Shown here: piece after piece, positions 36,571 to 45,293 of the stretch
How positions within the stretch are numbered: position 1 is the stretch's first letter
How the letters are laid out: each line of letters begins with the position of its first letter
From: Rothia sp. HMSC078H08
GTDB lineage: Bacteria; Actinomycetota; Actinomycetes; Actinomycetales; Micrococcaceae
Direction of reading: 5' to 3'
DNA: 64,000 bases
NCBI RefSeq assembly: GCF_001808955.1
Contig: NZ_KV795256.1
Location: 1-64,000, forward strand
Notes under the pieces: model-generated
The model's input: the letters and a program-made list of their open reading frames with translations, nothing else
What the model was told of the DNA's origin: nothing
The model's database searches: none
Position numbers and translations under genes: made by a program

Positions 36571-37887
36571 TTAGCGCACCTCCACAGTCGCTCCGGCGAG
36601 GCTCATCAACGCCCGGTTCGTCAGCGGAAGGTACCCGTTCAGGGCGCTCAAAATCAGTTGCATGGTGCGCTCTTCATCCTCCACGCTCAGCCCGCGCGGA
36701 ATACCCACACCCGGCACGCAGATGCGCTGCTTATACAGGTCAATCACCGCGCACACGGTGCGGTTCGGCACGCCCAACACCGGCAGCATGCCGCGGTGAT
36801 TGACGGTGCGCAGGCCCTTACCGACCACGGCAGCGGTACGGATATCCGGGCGGGCACTCCTCTCGAACCGGGAGGCACCCGCACTGTTCGCAAAAGCGGC
36901 AGGGTCGGGAATACTATTCGGCACCGCGCTCTTCTCGTTCAGCACAGACAGCAGCGGCTCCCCCACCGCGGCGGTGACCGCCACGTAGCGTACCTGCCGG
37001 TCCATGGCGTTGAGGAAGTCCAGTTCCGCGTACTCCTCCACGCGGTAGTTCTCGACCAGACCGGCTTCGCCCGACCCGGTTTCTTCCACGGTGCGGGTGA
37101 TGACTTCTTCATCGTAGAAGCTTGCCACGCACACCTGCGGGGCGCCTCGCTCAATGCGGGCGCGGCACTGATAGTCGTCATCGAGCAGCCAGAGGGACAG
37201 CTCATAGCCGTCGGGTACATCGCGCACACCGGTCGCGAGCAACACTTCGCTGCCGTCCAGGGAGAACGGCTCCCAGCCTGCCGGTTCAAAAGCATTGAGG
37301 GCACCGTCCAGGGCGGGGTTGCAGGACCCGAGGCTCGGCGCCTGCTCAGCCGGAGTGAATGCCTCGGTGGCGGGCATGGCGATGGTGAGCCCGCGCATCC
37401 TGCCGGCGAGGCAGAGTTCAATCGCCATGAGCAGGTGGCCCGCACCTTCACGGCTCAGTGCTGGGCTCTGAACCATGTGCGCCACACCGGAGTTGTCCAG
37501 GCTGAGGTGTTCGCCAACTCCGCGGGCGGCGTTAGAGTAGCGGTTGTGCAGGCGCACCAGCTCGTCAATGGGCAGGGCACGACCCACGGCGCCGAACGCC
37601 TGGGCGATAGCGTGAACATGTTCGGGGAAGACGCGGCAGAGCCTGCCAAGCTGGCGAGCAAATTCTGCCGGACGCTGCGTGAGCACGCTCAGTAGGGTGC
37701 CGAGGTTCTGCTGGCGATAGGCGTTAAGCAGCTGGGCGACGGTGGCGGGTTCAAGCTGCTCGACGGTGCCCCTCGTGGGGAGGCGCGCTCCCTGGCGGTT
37801 GAGAGTTGCGGTGCCGCCGCGGCTGCCCGCGGACTGCTCTGATGAGTTTTTGCCTGCTTGTTCTCGGTAGGTTCCCGGCTGCGTCAC
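36571..37887 (-). CDS. Hypothetical protein, possibly TerD-like
   Basis: 438 aa, not confidently recognised. Residues 38-110 (LPTRGTVEQLEPATVAQLLNA, LSVLTQRPAEFARQLGRLCR) resemble the helical module found beside TerD domains in actinobacteria. Residues about 215-300 follow a TerD-like order: ATGVRDVPDGYELSLWLLDDD, then VEEYAELDFLNAMDRQVRYVAVTA. The second block is close to the TerD pattern of an acidic EYxxxDL followed by RYVV. The calcium-binding Asp residues of true TerD are not clearly kept. No signal peptide or membrane helix. It stands alone. TerD assignment is a by-eye inference that needs a profile search. Confidence 0.6.
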   Translation of the reverse strand: MTQPGTYREQAGKNSSEQSAGSRGGTATLNRQGARLPTRGTVEQLEPATVAQLLNAYRQQNLGTLLSVLTQRPAEFARQLGRLCRVFPEHVHAIAQAFGAVGRALPIDELVRLHNRYSNAARGVGEHLSLDNSGVAHMVQSPALSREGAGHLLMAIELCLAGRMRGLTIAMPATEAFTPAEQAPSLGSCNPALDGALNAFEPAGWEPFSLDGSEVLLATGVRDVPDGYELSLWLLDDDYQCRARIERGAPQVCVASFYDEEVITRTVEETGSGEAGLVENYRVEEYAELDFLNAMDRQVRYVAVTAAVGEPLLSVLNEKSAVPNSIPDPAAFANSAGASRFERSARPDIRTAAVVGKGLRTVNHRGMLPVLGVPNRTVCAVIDLYKQRICVPGVGIPRGLSVEDEERTMQLILSALNGYLPLTNRALMSLAGATVEVR

Positions 37888-38096
37888 GTTTTCACGACCT
37901 CAGATATTGGATAAGCCTTTTGGCACTCCTTCTACCCTAGCAACAAAAACAGTCAATTACTAGGGTTCAAGTAACTATTAACTAAGGTTGGACTATCTTT
38001 TAGGCTTTGAGAGCTTTACGCAGGCACTTTAGCTAGGAAACCTAGGAGGAATTCTGGGAACGGAAATCAAAGACCGGGAATCTAGAGGCCGGTAAC
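37888..38096. other. Intergenic region
   Basis: This 209-base gap holds the promoter of the leftward hypothetical gene (A/T-rich, TAGGGTTCAAGTAACTATTAACTAAGG near 37965) and the 3' end of the IMPACT gene; no gene or clear terminator was seen. Confidence 0.4.
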
Positions 38097-38783
38097 CTAG
38101 ACCGGCAAATCCACCCACTGCGTGTCCCCCCAGGTCACGCTCGCCGCACCGGAACTCAAGCTCACCACCAGCTCCTCGGCACGCGCCAGCTCCTCCGGGC
38201 GGTCAAACACACCCAGGGAAATCGTGGCGCCCTCCGCACCATACTCGGTACCCAGAACGTTCAGACCGGCGGCACGAATCTCATTCTCCAGGCGGCCAGC
38301 ATCCGCATGCGAACTGGGCACCTTACCCACGCGCAGACGCTCACGCGAATCGAATAGCGCGCCATCCAGGGTCTGCACCACCGAATCAGTGTAGGCACGC
38401 ACCAGACCGCCCGCGCCGAGCTTAATGCCACCGAAATAGCGCACGACCACCGCAACCACATCCGACAGGTCGGTGGTGCCGTCCTCGCGGGTCTGACGCG
38501 CCAGCAGCGCCTGCATCATCGGCACACCGGCGGTACCGGCGGGCTCACCATCATCGGAGGAACGCTGAATATCGCGGTCAGCACCAATAATGAACGCTGA
38601 ACACACGTGGCGGGCATCGTGGTAGGTCTTGCGCACCGACTCAATGTAGGCGCGCGCCTCCTCAACGGTGCTCACGCGTTTGATGTGACCAATAAATTCG
38701 CTACGCTTAATTTCGAGGAGGCTCTCATAGGGCTCATCGCCGCGCGGCACAAGGTATCGGTTGGCGCGAGTTTCTTCCTGCAT
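38097..38783 (-). CDS. YigZ/IMPACT family protein
   Basis: Member of the IMPACT/YigZ family, 228 aa. The N-terminal domain has the family motifs IKRSEFIGHIKRVSTVEEAR, HVCSAFIIG and DGEPAGTAGVPMMQAL. It then has VVVRYFGGIKLGAGGLVRAY, which is the most diagnostic block. The C-terminal 70 residues form the smaller EF-G-like domain. The family is linked to translation control and ribosome binding; its role in bacteria is not well defined. It is transcribed divergently from coaE with only 58 bases between the starts. Confidence 0.92.
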   Translation of the reverse strand: MQEETRANRYLVPRGDEPYESLLEIKRSEFIGHIKRVSTVEEARAYIESVRKTYHDARHVCSAFIIGADRDIQRSSDDGEPAGTAGVPMMQALLARQTREDGTTDLSDVVAVVVRYFGGIKLGAGGLVRAYTDSVVQTLDGALFDSRERLRVGKVPSSHADAGRLENEIRAAGLNVLGTEYGAEGATISLGVFDRPEELARAEELVVSLSSGAASVTWGDTQWVDLPV

Positions 38784-38841
38784 GTGTCCTCCTCTAATCA
38801 GTACCTATCTATTGTGGCACAGCCCGTCAGGAGCACCGTCC

Positions 38842-39477
38842 ATGTCCCAGCCTTCTTCCCCCGCTTCTACCACGCTGCGCCGTTACGCCCTCACCGGCGG
38901 TATCGGCAGTGGCAAGAGCACCATCGCCGCCCTCTTCGTGGAGCAGGGCGCATTCCTGGTGGATGCGGACGCCATCTCCCGATCCCTCATGGAGCCCGGC
39001 GAGGCGGTGCTCGCCCGCACGGTCGCGGAGTTCGGCGAGCATCTGCTCGATGAGGACGGCCGCCTCAACCGCCCCGCCCTGGCGCGTATCGTGTTCAATG
39101 ATGAGCAGGCGCGCCTGCGTCTGAACGCGATTGTGCATCCCGCTATTCGTGAGCGTGCCGCGCAACTGGTGGAGCAGGCGCAGTCCGAACCCGGGTTCAG
39201 CGGCGTGGTGCTGGAGGATATTCCCCTGCTCGTGGAGACCGGCGACCCGTCCGCTTTTGAGGGCGTGGTCGTGGTGCGCACTCCCCTGGCAACTCGCCTG
39301 CAGCGCCTCGTATCGTCGCGCGGCATGAGTGAGGAGGATGCGCGCGCCCGCATCGCCGCGCAGGCAACCGACGAGCAGCGTGAGGCGGTCGCAACCTGGA
39401 TTATTGATAACGGCGGCTCGCTGGAGGAAACCGCCGAGCAGGTGCGCGCCGTCTGGGCGCAGATGACCGCCGCCTAA
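38842..39477 (+). CDS. coaE: Dephospho-CoA kinase
   Basis: Last step of coenzyme A synthesis, phosphorylating dephospho-CoA at the 3' hydroxyl; 211 aa, usual length. The P-loop LTGGIGSGKSTIA is at residues 17-29, followed by DADAISRSLMEPG (substrate Asp) and NAIVHPAIRERAAQL. The lid and C-terminal segment LVSSRGMSEEDARARIAAQ is typical. I start at ATG 38842, preceded by CAGGAG at an ideal distance. The longer frame from 38761 lies in the promoter gap. Followed by a hairpin terminator. Confidence 0.95.
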   Translation: MSQPSSPASTTLRRYALTGGIGSGKSTIAALFVEQGAFLVDADAISRSLMEPGEAVLARTVAEFGEHLLDEDGRLNRPALARIVFNDEQARLRLNAIVHPAIRERAAQLVEQAQSEPGFSGVVLEDIPLLVETGDPSAFEGVVVVRTPLATRLQRLVSSRGMSEEDARARIAAQATDEQREAVATWIIDNGGSLEETAEQVRAVWAQMTAA

Positions 39478-39589
39478 GATCCTCCCCAGCAACACGGGGC
39501 ACAGCAACAGCGGGCATAGCAACACCGGGCGCGTATTCCGGATCCCAACGCCCCCAACCCTGACTCACCTAAACCCCCAATAACGCAAA

Positions 39590-39628
39590 GAACCCCCTCC
39601 CCTCCCAAACGGGAGATGAGGGGGTTCC
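39590..39628. terminator. Bidirectional terminator between coaE and rpsA
   Basis: GAACCCCCTC with GAGGGGGTTC plus an inner CTCCC/GGGAG stem sits between the 3' ends of the convergent genes. Confidence 0.75.
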
Positions 39629-39700
39629 TCTGCTCTAGGCACCCCACGCGGGGTTACCTATCGGCTATTACGCCTGATGAGTGCTCATCTGAGCGGCAGA

Positions 39701-41155
39701 TTAGTTGCCGGTCAGCTTCTTGCGGAGCTCAGCCAGTGCCTCATCCGATGCGAGGGTACCTGCGGAAGCGGGCTCCTCGGAGGAGTAAGAGGTCGGTGCG
39801 GGCTCAGCTGCTGCGGGAGCTGCTGCTGCAGCCTCTGCGTCAGCCTCGAGAGCCTTAGCAACCTGAACCTTGTGAGCCTCGAAGCGAGCCTGTGCCTCTG
39901 CGTACTGTGCTTCCCAAGCCTCGCGCTGTGCGTCGAAGCCTTCCAGCCACTCGTTAGCCTCGGGGTCGAAGCCCTCGGGGTACTTGTAGTTGCCAGCCTC
40001 GTCGTACTCTGCAGCCATGCCGTACAGAGCGGGGTCAAACTCGGTAGCGTTGGGGTCAACGCCCTCGTTTGCCTGCTTGAGGGACAGGGAGATGCGGCGG
40101 CGGTCCATGTCGATGTCGATGATCTTAACGAAGACCTCTTCACCAACGGAGACGACCTGCTCAGCCAGGTCAACGTGGCGGGTTGCCAGCTCGGAGATGT
40201 GGACGAGGCCCTCGATGCCGTCCTCAACGCGCACGAATGCACCGAAGGGAACGAGCTTGGTGACCTTGCCGGGAACGATCTGACCCAGAGCGTGGGTGCG
40301 AGCAAATGCCTGCCACGGATCTTCCTGGGTTGCCTTGAGGGACAGGGACACGCGCTCGCGGTCCAGGTCCACCTCGAGAACCTCGACGGTAACGGGCTGG
40401 CCAACCTCGACAACCTCGGACGGGTGGTCGATGTGCTTCCAGGACAGCTCGGAAACGTGAACCAGACCGTCCACGCCACCCAGGTCCACGAATGCACCGA
40501 AGTTGACGATGGAGGAGACAACGCCCTCGCGGACCTGACCCTTCTCCAGCTCGTTGAGGAAGGAGGAGCGAACAGCGGACTGAGTCTCTTCCAGGTATGC
40601 ACGGCGGGACAGAACAACGTTGTTGCGGTTCTTGTCCAGCTCGATGATCTTAGCTTCGATCTGCTGACCGATGTAAGGTGCGAGGTCGCGGACGCGGCGC
40701 ATCTCAACGAGGGATGCGGGCAGGAAGCCACGCAGACCGATGTCGAGGATAAGGCCACCCTTGACAACCTCGATAACGGTACCGGTAACGACGCCGTCGT
40801 TTTCCTTGACCTTCTCGATGTCGCCCCATGCACGCTCGTACTGTGCGCGCTTCTTGGAGAGGATCAGGCGACCTTCCTTGTCCTCCTTGGTGAGGACGAG
40901 TGCCTCAACCTCGGAGCCGAGCTCGACAACCTCAGAGGGGTCGATGTCGTGCTTGATGGACAGCTCGCGGGAGGGGATGACGCCTTCGGTCTTGTAACCG
41001 ATGTCGAGCAGAACCTCATCGTGGTCGATCTTAACGACCTGGCCGGAGACGAGATCGCCGTCGTTGAAGACCTTAATGGTCTGCTCGACAGCCTCGAGGA
41101 ATGCCTGCTCGTCGCCGATGTCGTTGATTGCGACCTGAGGGATGTTGGTGCTCAT
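39701..41155 (-). CDS. rpsA: 30S ribosomal protein S1
   Basis: mRNA-binding ribosomal protein, 484 aa with four S1 domains, the usual actinobacterial number. The domain openings are GDLVSGQVVKIDHDEVLLDIG (about residue 33), GVVTGTVIEVVKGGLILDIG (about 121), GQVREGVVSSIVNFGAFVDLG (about 206) and GQIVPGKVTKLVPFGAFVRVE (about 291). The C-terminal 110 residues are a low-complexity tail rich in Glu, Ala and Tyr. Codon use is the most biased in the window, as expected for a very highly expressed gene. ATG 41155. The neighbour polA is upstream but separated by a terminator. Confidence 0.97.
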   Translation of the reverse strand: MSTNIPQVAINDIGDEQAFLEAVEQTIKVFNDGDLVSGQVVKIDHDEVLLDIGYKTEGVIPSRELSIKHDIDPSEVVELGSEVEALVLTKEDKEGRLILSKKRAQYERAWGDIEKVKENDGVVTGTVIEVVKGGLILDIGLRGFLPASLVEMRRVRDLAPYIGQQIEAKIIELDKNRNNVVLSRRAYLEETQSAVRSSFLNELEKGQVREGVVSSIVNFGAFVDLGGVDGLVHVSELSWKHIDHPSEVVEVGQPVTVEVLEVDLDRERVSLSLKATQEDPWQAFARTHALGQIVPGKVTKLVPFGAFVRVEDGIEGLVHISELATRHVDLAEQVVSVGEEVFVKIIDIDMDRRRISLSLKQANEGVDPNATEFDPALYGMAAEYDEAGNYKYPEGFDPEANEWLEGFDAQREAWEAQYAEAQARFEAHKVQVAKALEADAEAAAAAPAAAEPAPTSYSSEEPASAGTLASDEALAELRKKLTGN

Positions 41156-41455
41156 GTAGTGAGGGCTCCAATTGGATTTCTAATAGGTCGACGCTACCGG
41201 TTCACCGCTCAACACCCCCGGGTGGAGGCGCCGACCGGCTCACTTTTTCACCCCGGCGCGCACGGCATAGGGCCGATAACGCCTTTGAACGGGGTGAGGA
41301 AACGTCGAGCTGACGGATACTTACAATGTGTACCACCCACCGGAAGCAGATGCTCTCAGCAGGGTGCACGAGCAGTCCGTGCCCGTTTTCTCCCCGTTTT
41401 CTTAAGGAGAAAAAGAGCATAGAAAACCCGTACGTTGGTACACGCGATTAATAGT

Positions 41456-41508
41456 GTACGGGAATCCCGGGCGTGTCGTCAATGGTTACGCGCCCGGGAT
41501 TCCCGTAC
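41456..41508 (-). terminator. 18-bp terminator hairpin after polA
   Basis: GTACGGGAATCCCGGGCG pairs perfectly with CGCCCGGGATTCCCGTAC across a 17-base loop. In the leftward direction it lies after polA and after the inverted-repeat element, isolating rpsA. Confidence 0.75.
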
Positions 41509-41550
41509 TTATTTGCGGTTTTAGTAACGCTGGGATGCGAGGGGCTGTGC

Positions 41551-41817
41551 TCGTCCTCGTTCCTACAGGGGCACCCGCCCTCGCTTCGCTTCGGGCACCC
41601 TGATGTCACTACGGACGACACCGCCCCTCCTCATGCTCGCACCAGGCTGGAACGAGGGGTAGCTATACCCTCCGGAAGCGACATCAGGGTACCCTCTCGG
41701 GTGCTCTCCGCAGCGAAGCAAGGAAGAGCGGAGCACCCGAGAGGGTGGGTTCCCCTGCAGGAGCGAAGGAAGGGTATAGCGTACCCACCCACCCCCTACC
41801 TGTAGGAACGAGGACGA
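41551..41817. repeat. Miniature inverted-repeat element (267 bp) with 19-bp perfect terminal repeats
   Basis: The ends are TCGTCCTCGTTCCTACAGG (41551-41569) and its exact reverse complement (41799-41817). Inside are further nested inverted repeats: CACCCTGATGTC against GACATCAGGGTA, and ACCCTCTCGGGTGCTC against GAGCACCCGAGAGGGT (about 41691-41747). No protein is supported. It resembles a MITE or composite REP element. A unit within it is shared with 508-545. It sits 37 bases beyond the polA stop. No clear target-site duplication was identified at its ends. Confidence 0.65.
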
Positions 41818-41853
41818 TACCCGCCTTTCCAAGCGGAAGCCGAGGAAACGAAC

Positions 41854-44800
41854 CTAGTGGCCCGCCTCCTGCCAGGACTTGCCCCAGCCGACCTGCACAT
41901 CCAGAGGAACACGCAGGGAGGCGGCACCGCTCATCTCCTCGACGAGCACGCGTTCGGCGGCTTCACGCTCACCGGTGGCGACTTCGAGGATGATTTCGTC
42001 GTGCACCTGCAACAGCATGCGGGTCTTCAGGCCCTCTTCGCGCAGACGGCGGTGAATGTTGATCATGGCGATCTTGATGATGTCCGCGGCGGTGCCCTGA
42101 ATCGGGGCGTTGAGGGCGGCACGTTCGGCGGCTTCTCGGCGTACACGGTTGGGCGAGTCCAGGTCGGGCAGCACGCGGCGGCGACCGAAAATGGTTTCGG
42201 TGTAGCCGTCCTGGTGTGCCTGCTTGAGCACGCCGCGCAGGAAGCGTCCCACGCGTCCGAAGCGCTTGAAGTAGTTGGTGCGCAGTTCGCCCGCTTCGTC
42301 GGAGCTGATGTTCAGCTGCTTGGCGAGGCCGAAGCGGGACAGACCGTATGCCAGACCGTAGGACATGGCCTTGACCTTGGAGCGCTGCTCGGGGGTGACG
42401 TCCTCGGGGGCGACACCGAAGACCTCGGAGCCGACGTAACGGTGCAGGTCCTCCCCCGCTTCGTAGGCTGCGATAAGCTTCTCGTCGGCGGCGAGGTGCA
42501 CCATGATGCGCATTTCGATCTGCGAGTAGTCGGCGGTGAGCAGACCCTCGTACTCCACGCCGTCGATGGGCTCGGGAGCCACGATGAAGGCACCGCGGAT
42601 GCGGCGGCCCTCCTCGGTGCGAATCGGGATGTTCTGCAGGTTCGGCGCGGTCGAGGAGAGTCGACCGGTGGATGCGGCGCCCTGCTGGAAGGTGGTGTGC
42701 ACGCGTCCGTCCTCGGTGGCGGCCTTCTGCAGGCCCTCGACGGTCTGGGCGAGCTTGATGTTGTCGCGGTAGGCGATGAGCGCACCAAGGAAGGCTGCGC
42801 CGTCGGATTCAGGCGAGATCTTGGAGAGCAGCTCGGTGACGGATTCGGCGTCGGTGGAGTAGCCGGACTTAATCTTGCGGGTGTGCGGCAGGCCGAGGGT
42901 CTCGAAGAGCACGGTCTGCAGCTGTTTGACGGAGGCGAGGTTGAGGGGTTCTTCGCCGTCCTCGGTGGCGACCTCCCCGCCGATGATGGCTCGGGCGGAT
43001 TCCTGCGCCTGGTTGGCGCGTGCGGAGAAGGTGTCGTGCAGTTCGGCAAGGAGCGCGTCGGAGACGGCGATGCCTGCCTGCTCCATGTCTGCGAGGACGT
43101 AGAGTAGCGGCAGTTCGATTTCTTCGTAGACCTTCAGCTGGCCGTGCTCTTCCATTTCGTAGTGCAGCAGACGTGCGAGTTCGTGAATGATGCGGCTGAT
43201 TTGCGTGAAGTAGCGCAGGTTTTCCACGGGTTCGGCTTCGCCGGGCAGGCTGAAGAGGGAGGGTTCTGTCTCTTCTTCTTCGGGCTGGAAGACGAGCTGC
43301 GCGTAGGGGTCCTTGGGGATCCAGAGGTAGCGTTCGGCGAGGTCTTCCATGCGTTCAGAGAAGAGCTTGCGGGTTGCGGTGGGGATGAAGCCGCACATAT
43401 AGGAGGACAGTGCGGGGTCTTCGACGGCGCCGGCGAGTTCGTAGCCGTAGGCGCGCAGGAGTTTGCGCTGAACCTTGAGGTCCATGACGATTTTGCGGGC
43501 GGCTTCGTCGGAGAGCCAGGCGGCGAGGGCGGCGTCGAGTTCCGGGTCGATGCTGCGGGTGTCGATCCAGAGGCTGGTGTTCTTGCTGGTGAGGAGCACG
43601 CCGAGCAGTTCGGGGTTTTCTTCGGCGGCGCGGATCTTGGTTTTGGTGACCTTGACGGCGGGGGCATCGCCGATGGCGGGGCGCGCTACGGGCAGGTTGG
43701 TGACCGGGTAGAGGGTCACGGCGCCTTCGAGGCGTTCGGGTACAGCGATGGGCGCGCCCTGTTCGTCGGTGCCGTAGTTTTCTTCGGCTGCGGCGGAACA
43801 GAAGGCGCGGAATGCTGCTGCGTCTGCGTTTTTGGTGGGTGCGCTGGTATTGATGGGTGCGTAGACGGGGCCGGTGGGTGCCTTCTTGGGGGCGCCCTCC
43901 TCCCCTGCTTCTGCGGCGGAGCTAGTAGCGCCTGCGGATCCGGCGGCGCGCACGATGGGGCCGAGGGTGTCGGCGGCGCGCTTGCGGATGGTGCGGAACT
44001 CTACTTCGTCGAAGAAGGTGTTGAGTGCATCCAGGTCGGGGGTGAATGCGGTGTCTTCGAGGGTGACGTTCAGGTCGAGGTCGTTGACGAGCTGGTTGAG
44101 GCGACGGTTGCGCACCACGTTATCCACGTTCTCGCGCAGCGCCTCGCCCTTCTTGCCGCCAATCTTGTCGCGGTTGTCGAGCACACCCTGCAGGGAGCCG
44201 TATTCGCCGAGCCATTTGGCGGCGAAGCCGGGGCCTACGCCGGGTACGCCGGGCAGGTTGTCCGCCTGTTCGCCGGTGAGGGCGGCGAGGTCGGGGTACA
44301 TGTGCGGGGGTACTTTGGTTTTCTTTTCGACGGCGGCGGGGTCCATGCGCTGAATACCCTTGGAGGGGCCAGTGGTGACCGGGTAGAGCAGGGTGACGTC
44401 GTCGGTGACGAGCTGGAAGATGTCGCGGTCGCCGGAGAGGATGAGAACCTTGTAGCCGGCTTCGGTGCCGCGGCGGGTGAGGGTTGCGACGATGTCGTCG
44501 GCTTCGTAGTTTTCGTAGGTGAGCGCAGGGATGTTGAGCGCGCCGAGCATCTTTTTGATGAGGTCGATTTGGCCGTTGAAGGCTTCGGGGATGGCGTTGC
44601 GGCCGCCCTTGTATTCGCCGTATTCGGCGGTGCGGAAGGTGCCGCCGGGCAGGTCGAAGGCTACGGCGATGTGGCTGGGCTGGTTGTCTTTGATGATGCT
44701 CAGCAGGGTGGAGAGGAAGGCGTGGACAGCTTCGGTGTGCTGGCCGTCGCTGCGCACGAAGATGTGCTGTCCGGTCTTTTCAGCCATGGTGTAGATGCCG

Positions 44801-44865
44801 AAGAAGGAGCGTAGGGCGAGGGAGTGTCCGTCAATGAGCAGGAGGGTTTTGTTCTCTGTAGTCAC
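41854..44865 (-). CDS. polA: DNA polymerase I
   Basis: Repair and Okazaki-fragment polymerase, 1003 aa (larger than E. coli's because of inserts). The 5'-3' exonuclease domain (residues 1-300) has LLIDGHSLALRSFF, YEADDIVATL and LSGDRDIFQLV. The middle exonuclease-like domain has lost the DxE and other metal ligands, as in other actinobacteria, so no proofreading is expected. The polymerase domain has LTADYSQIEMRIMVHLA (motif A), RSKVKAMSYGLAYGLSRFGL (motif B) and LLQVHDEIILEV (motif C). An Ala/Glu-rich linker lies at about 305-345. Confidence 0.97.
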   Translation of the reverse strand: MTTENKTLLLIDGHSLALRSFFGIYTMAEKTGQHIFVRSDGQHTEAVHAFLSTLLSIIKDNQPSHIAVAFDLPGGTFRTAEYGEYKGGRNAIPEAFNGQIDLIKKMLGALNIPALTYENYEADDIVATLTRRGTEAGYKVLILSGDRDIFQLVTDDVTLLYPVTTGPSKGIQRMDPAAVEKKTKVPPHMYPDLAALTGEQADNLPGVPGVGPGFAAKWLGEYGSLQGVLDNRDKIGGKKGEALRENVDNVVRNRRLNQLVNDLDLNVTLEDTAFTPDLDALNTFFDEVEFRTIRKRAADTLGPIVRAAGSAGATSSAAEAGEEGAPKKAPTGPVYAPINTSAPTKNADAAAFRAFCSAAAEENYGTDEQGAPIAVPERLEGAVTLYPVTNLPVARPAIGDAPAVKVTKTKIRAAEENPELLGVLLTSKNTSLWIDTRSIDPELDAALAAWLSDEAARKIVMDLKVQRKLLRAYGYELAGAVEDPALSSYMCGFIPTATRKLFSERMEDLAERYLWIPKDPYAQLVFQPEEEETEPSLFSLPGEAEPVENLRYFTQISRIIHELARLLHYEMEEHGQLKVYEEIELPLLYVLADMEQAGIAVSDALLAELHDTFSARANQAQESARAIIGGEVATEDGEEPLNLASVKQLQTVLFETLGLPHTRKIKSGYSTDAESVTELLSKISPESDGAAFLGALIAYRDNIKLAQTVEGLQKAATEDGRVHTTFQQGAASTGRLSSTAPNLQNIPIRTEEGRRIRGAFIVAPEPIDGVEYEGLLTADYSQIEMRIMVHLAADEKLIAAYEAGEDLHRYVGSEVFGVAPEDVTPEQRSKVKAMSYGLAYGLSRFGLAKQLNISSDEAGELRTNYFKRFGRVGRFLRGVLKQAHQDGYTETIFGRRRVLPDLDSPNRVRREAAERAALNAPIQGTAADIIKIAMINIHRRLREEGLKTRMLLQVHDEIILEVATGEREAAERVLVEEMSGAASLRVPLDVQVGWGKSWQEAGH

Positions 44866-45293
44866 TCCTCTAGTGTATCGAGTCTGAGTTTTCTCGGTGG
44901 CTGGCTTCGTGACAGAGGGTTTCGTGATGGGTGGTTTTGTGGTGGCTGCTGGTCAGCCCTGTGGGGAGGCGCCTGTACCGTATTGGGTGCTGGCGCTGTG
45001 CCATATAGCGGAATAACGGGGTGTGTGGAAAGAGTTTTACCTCATATATAGGTGCCGGTGGGGTGCGTTTGGTAAGTTTTTCTCCCGAAAATTGTGCCCC
45101 AAGCCACTATGTGAGGTGGATAATAATACGGTTTCCAGATAATATATAACCTTATTATCGCCTCCAGCGTAGGAAACCCCCACACCCTGTGTATTCATAG
45201 GCAGAACTCTACCCAGAATTCACCGGCAGGATCCACCGGACCGTGAGGGCACCTCCCGCGCTTAACACACAACGAACCCTCATTTAGGAAACT
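44866..45293. promoter_or_regulatory. Divergent promoter region polA / symporter
   Basis: A 428-base gap with no supported gene. The right part (45100-45165) is A/T-rich (GGATAATAATACGGTTTCCAG, ATAATATATAACC) and probably carries the symporter promoter. Confidence 0.45.

Noticed and set aside
43144..44814. 556-codon plus-strand frame opposite polA
   Set aside because: Gly/Val/Phe-rich antisense shadow of a well-defined polymerase gene.
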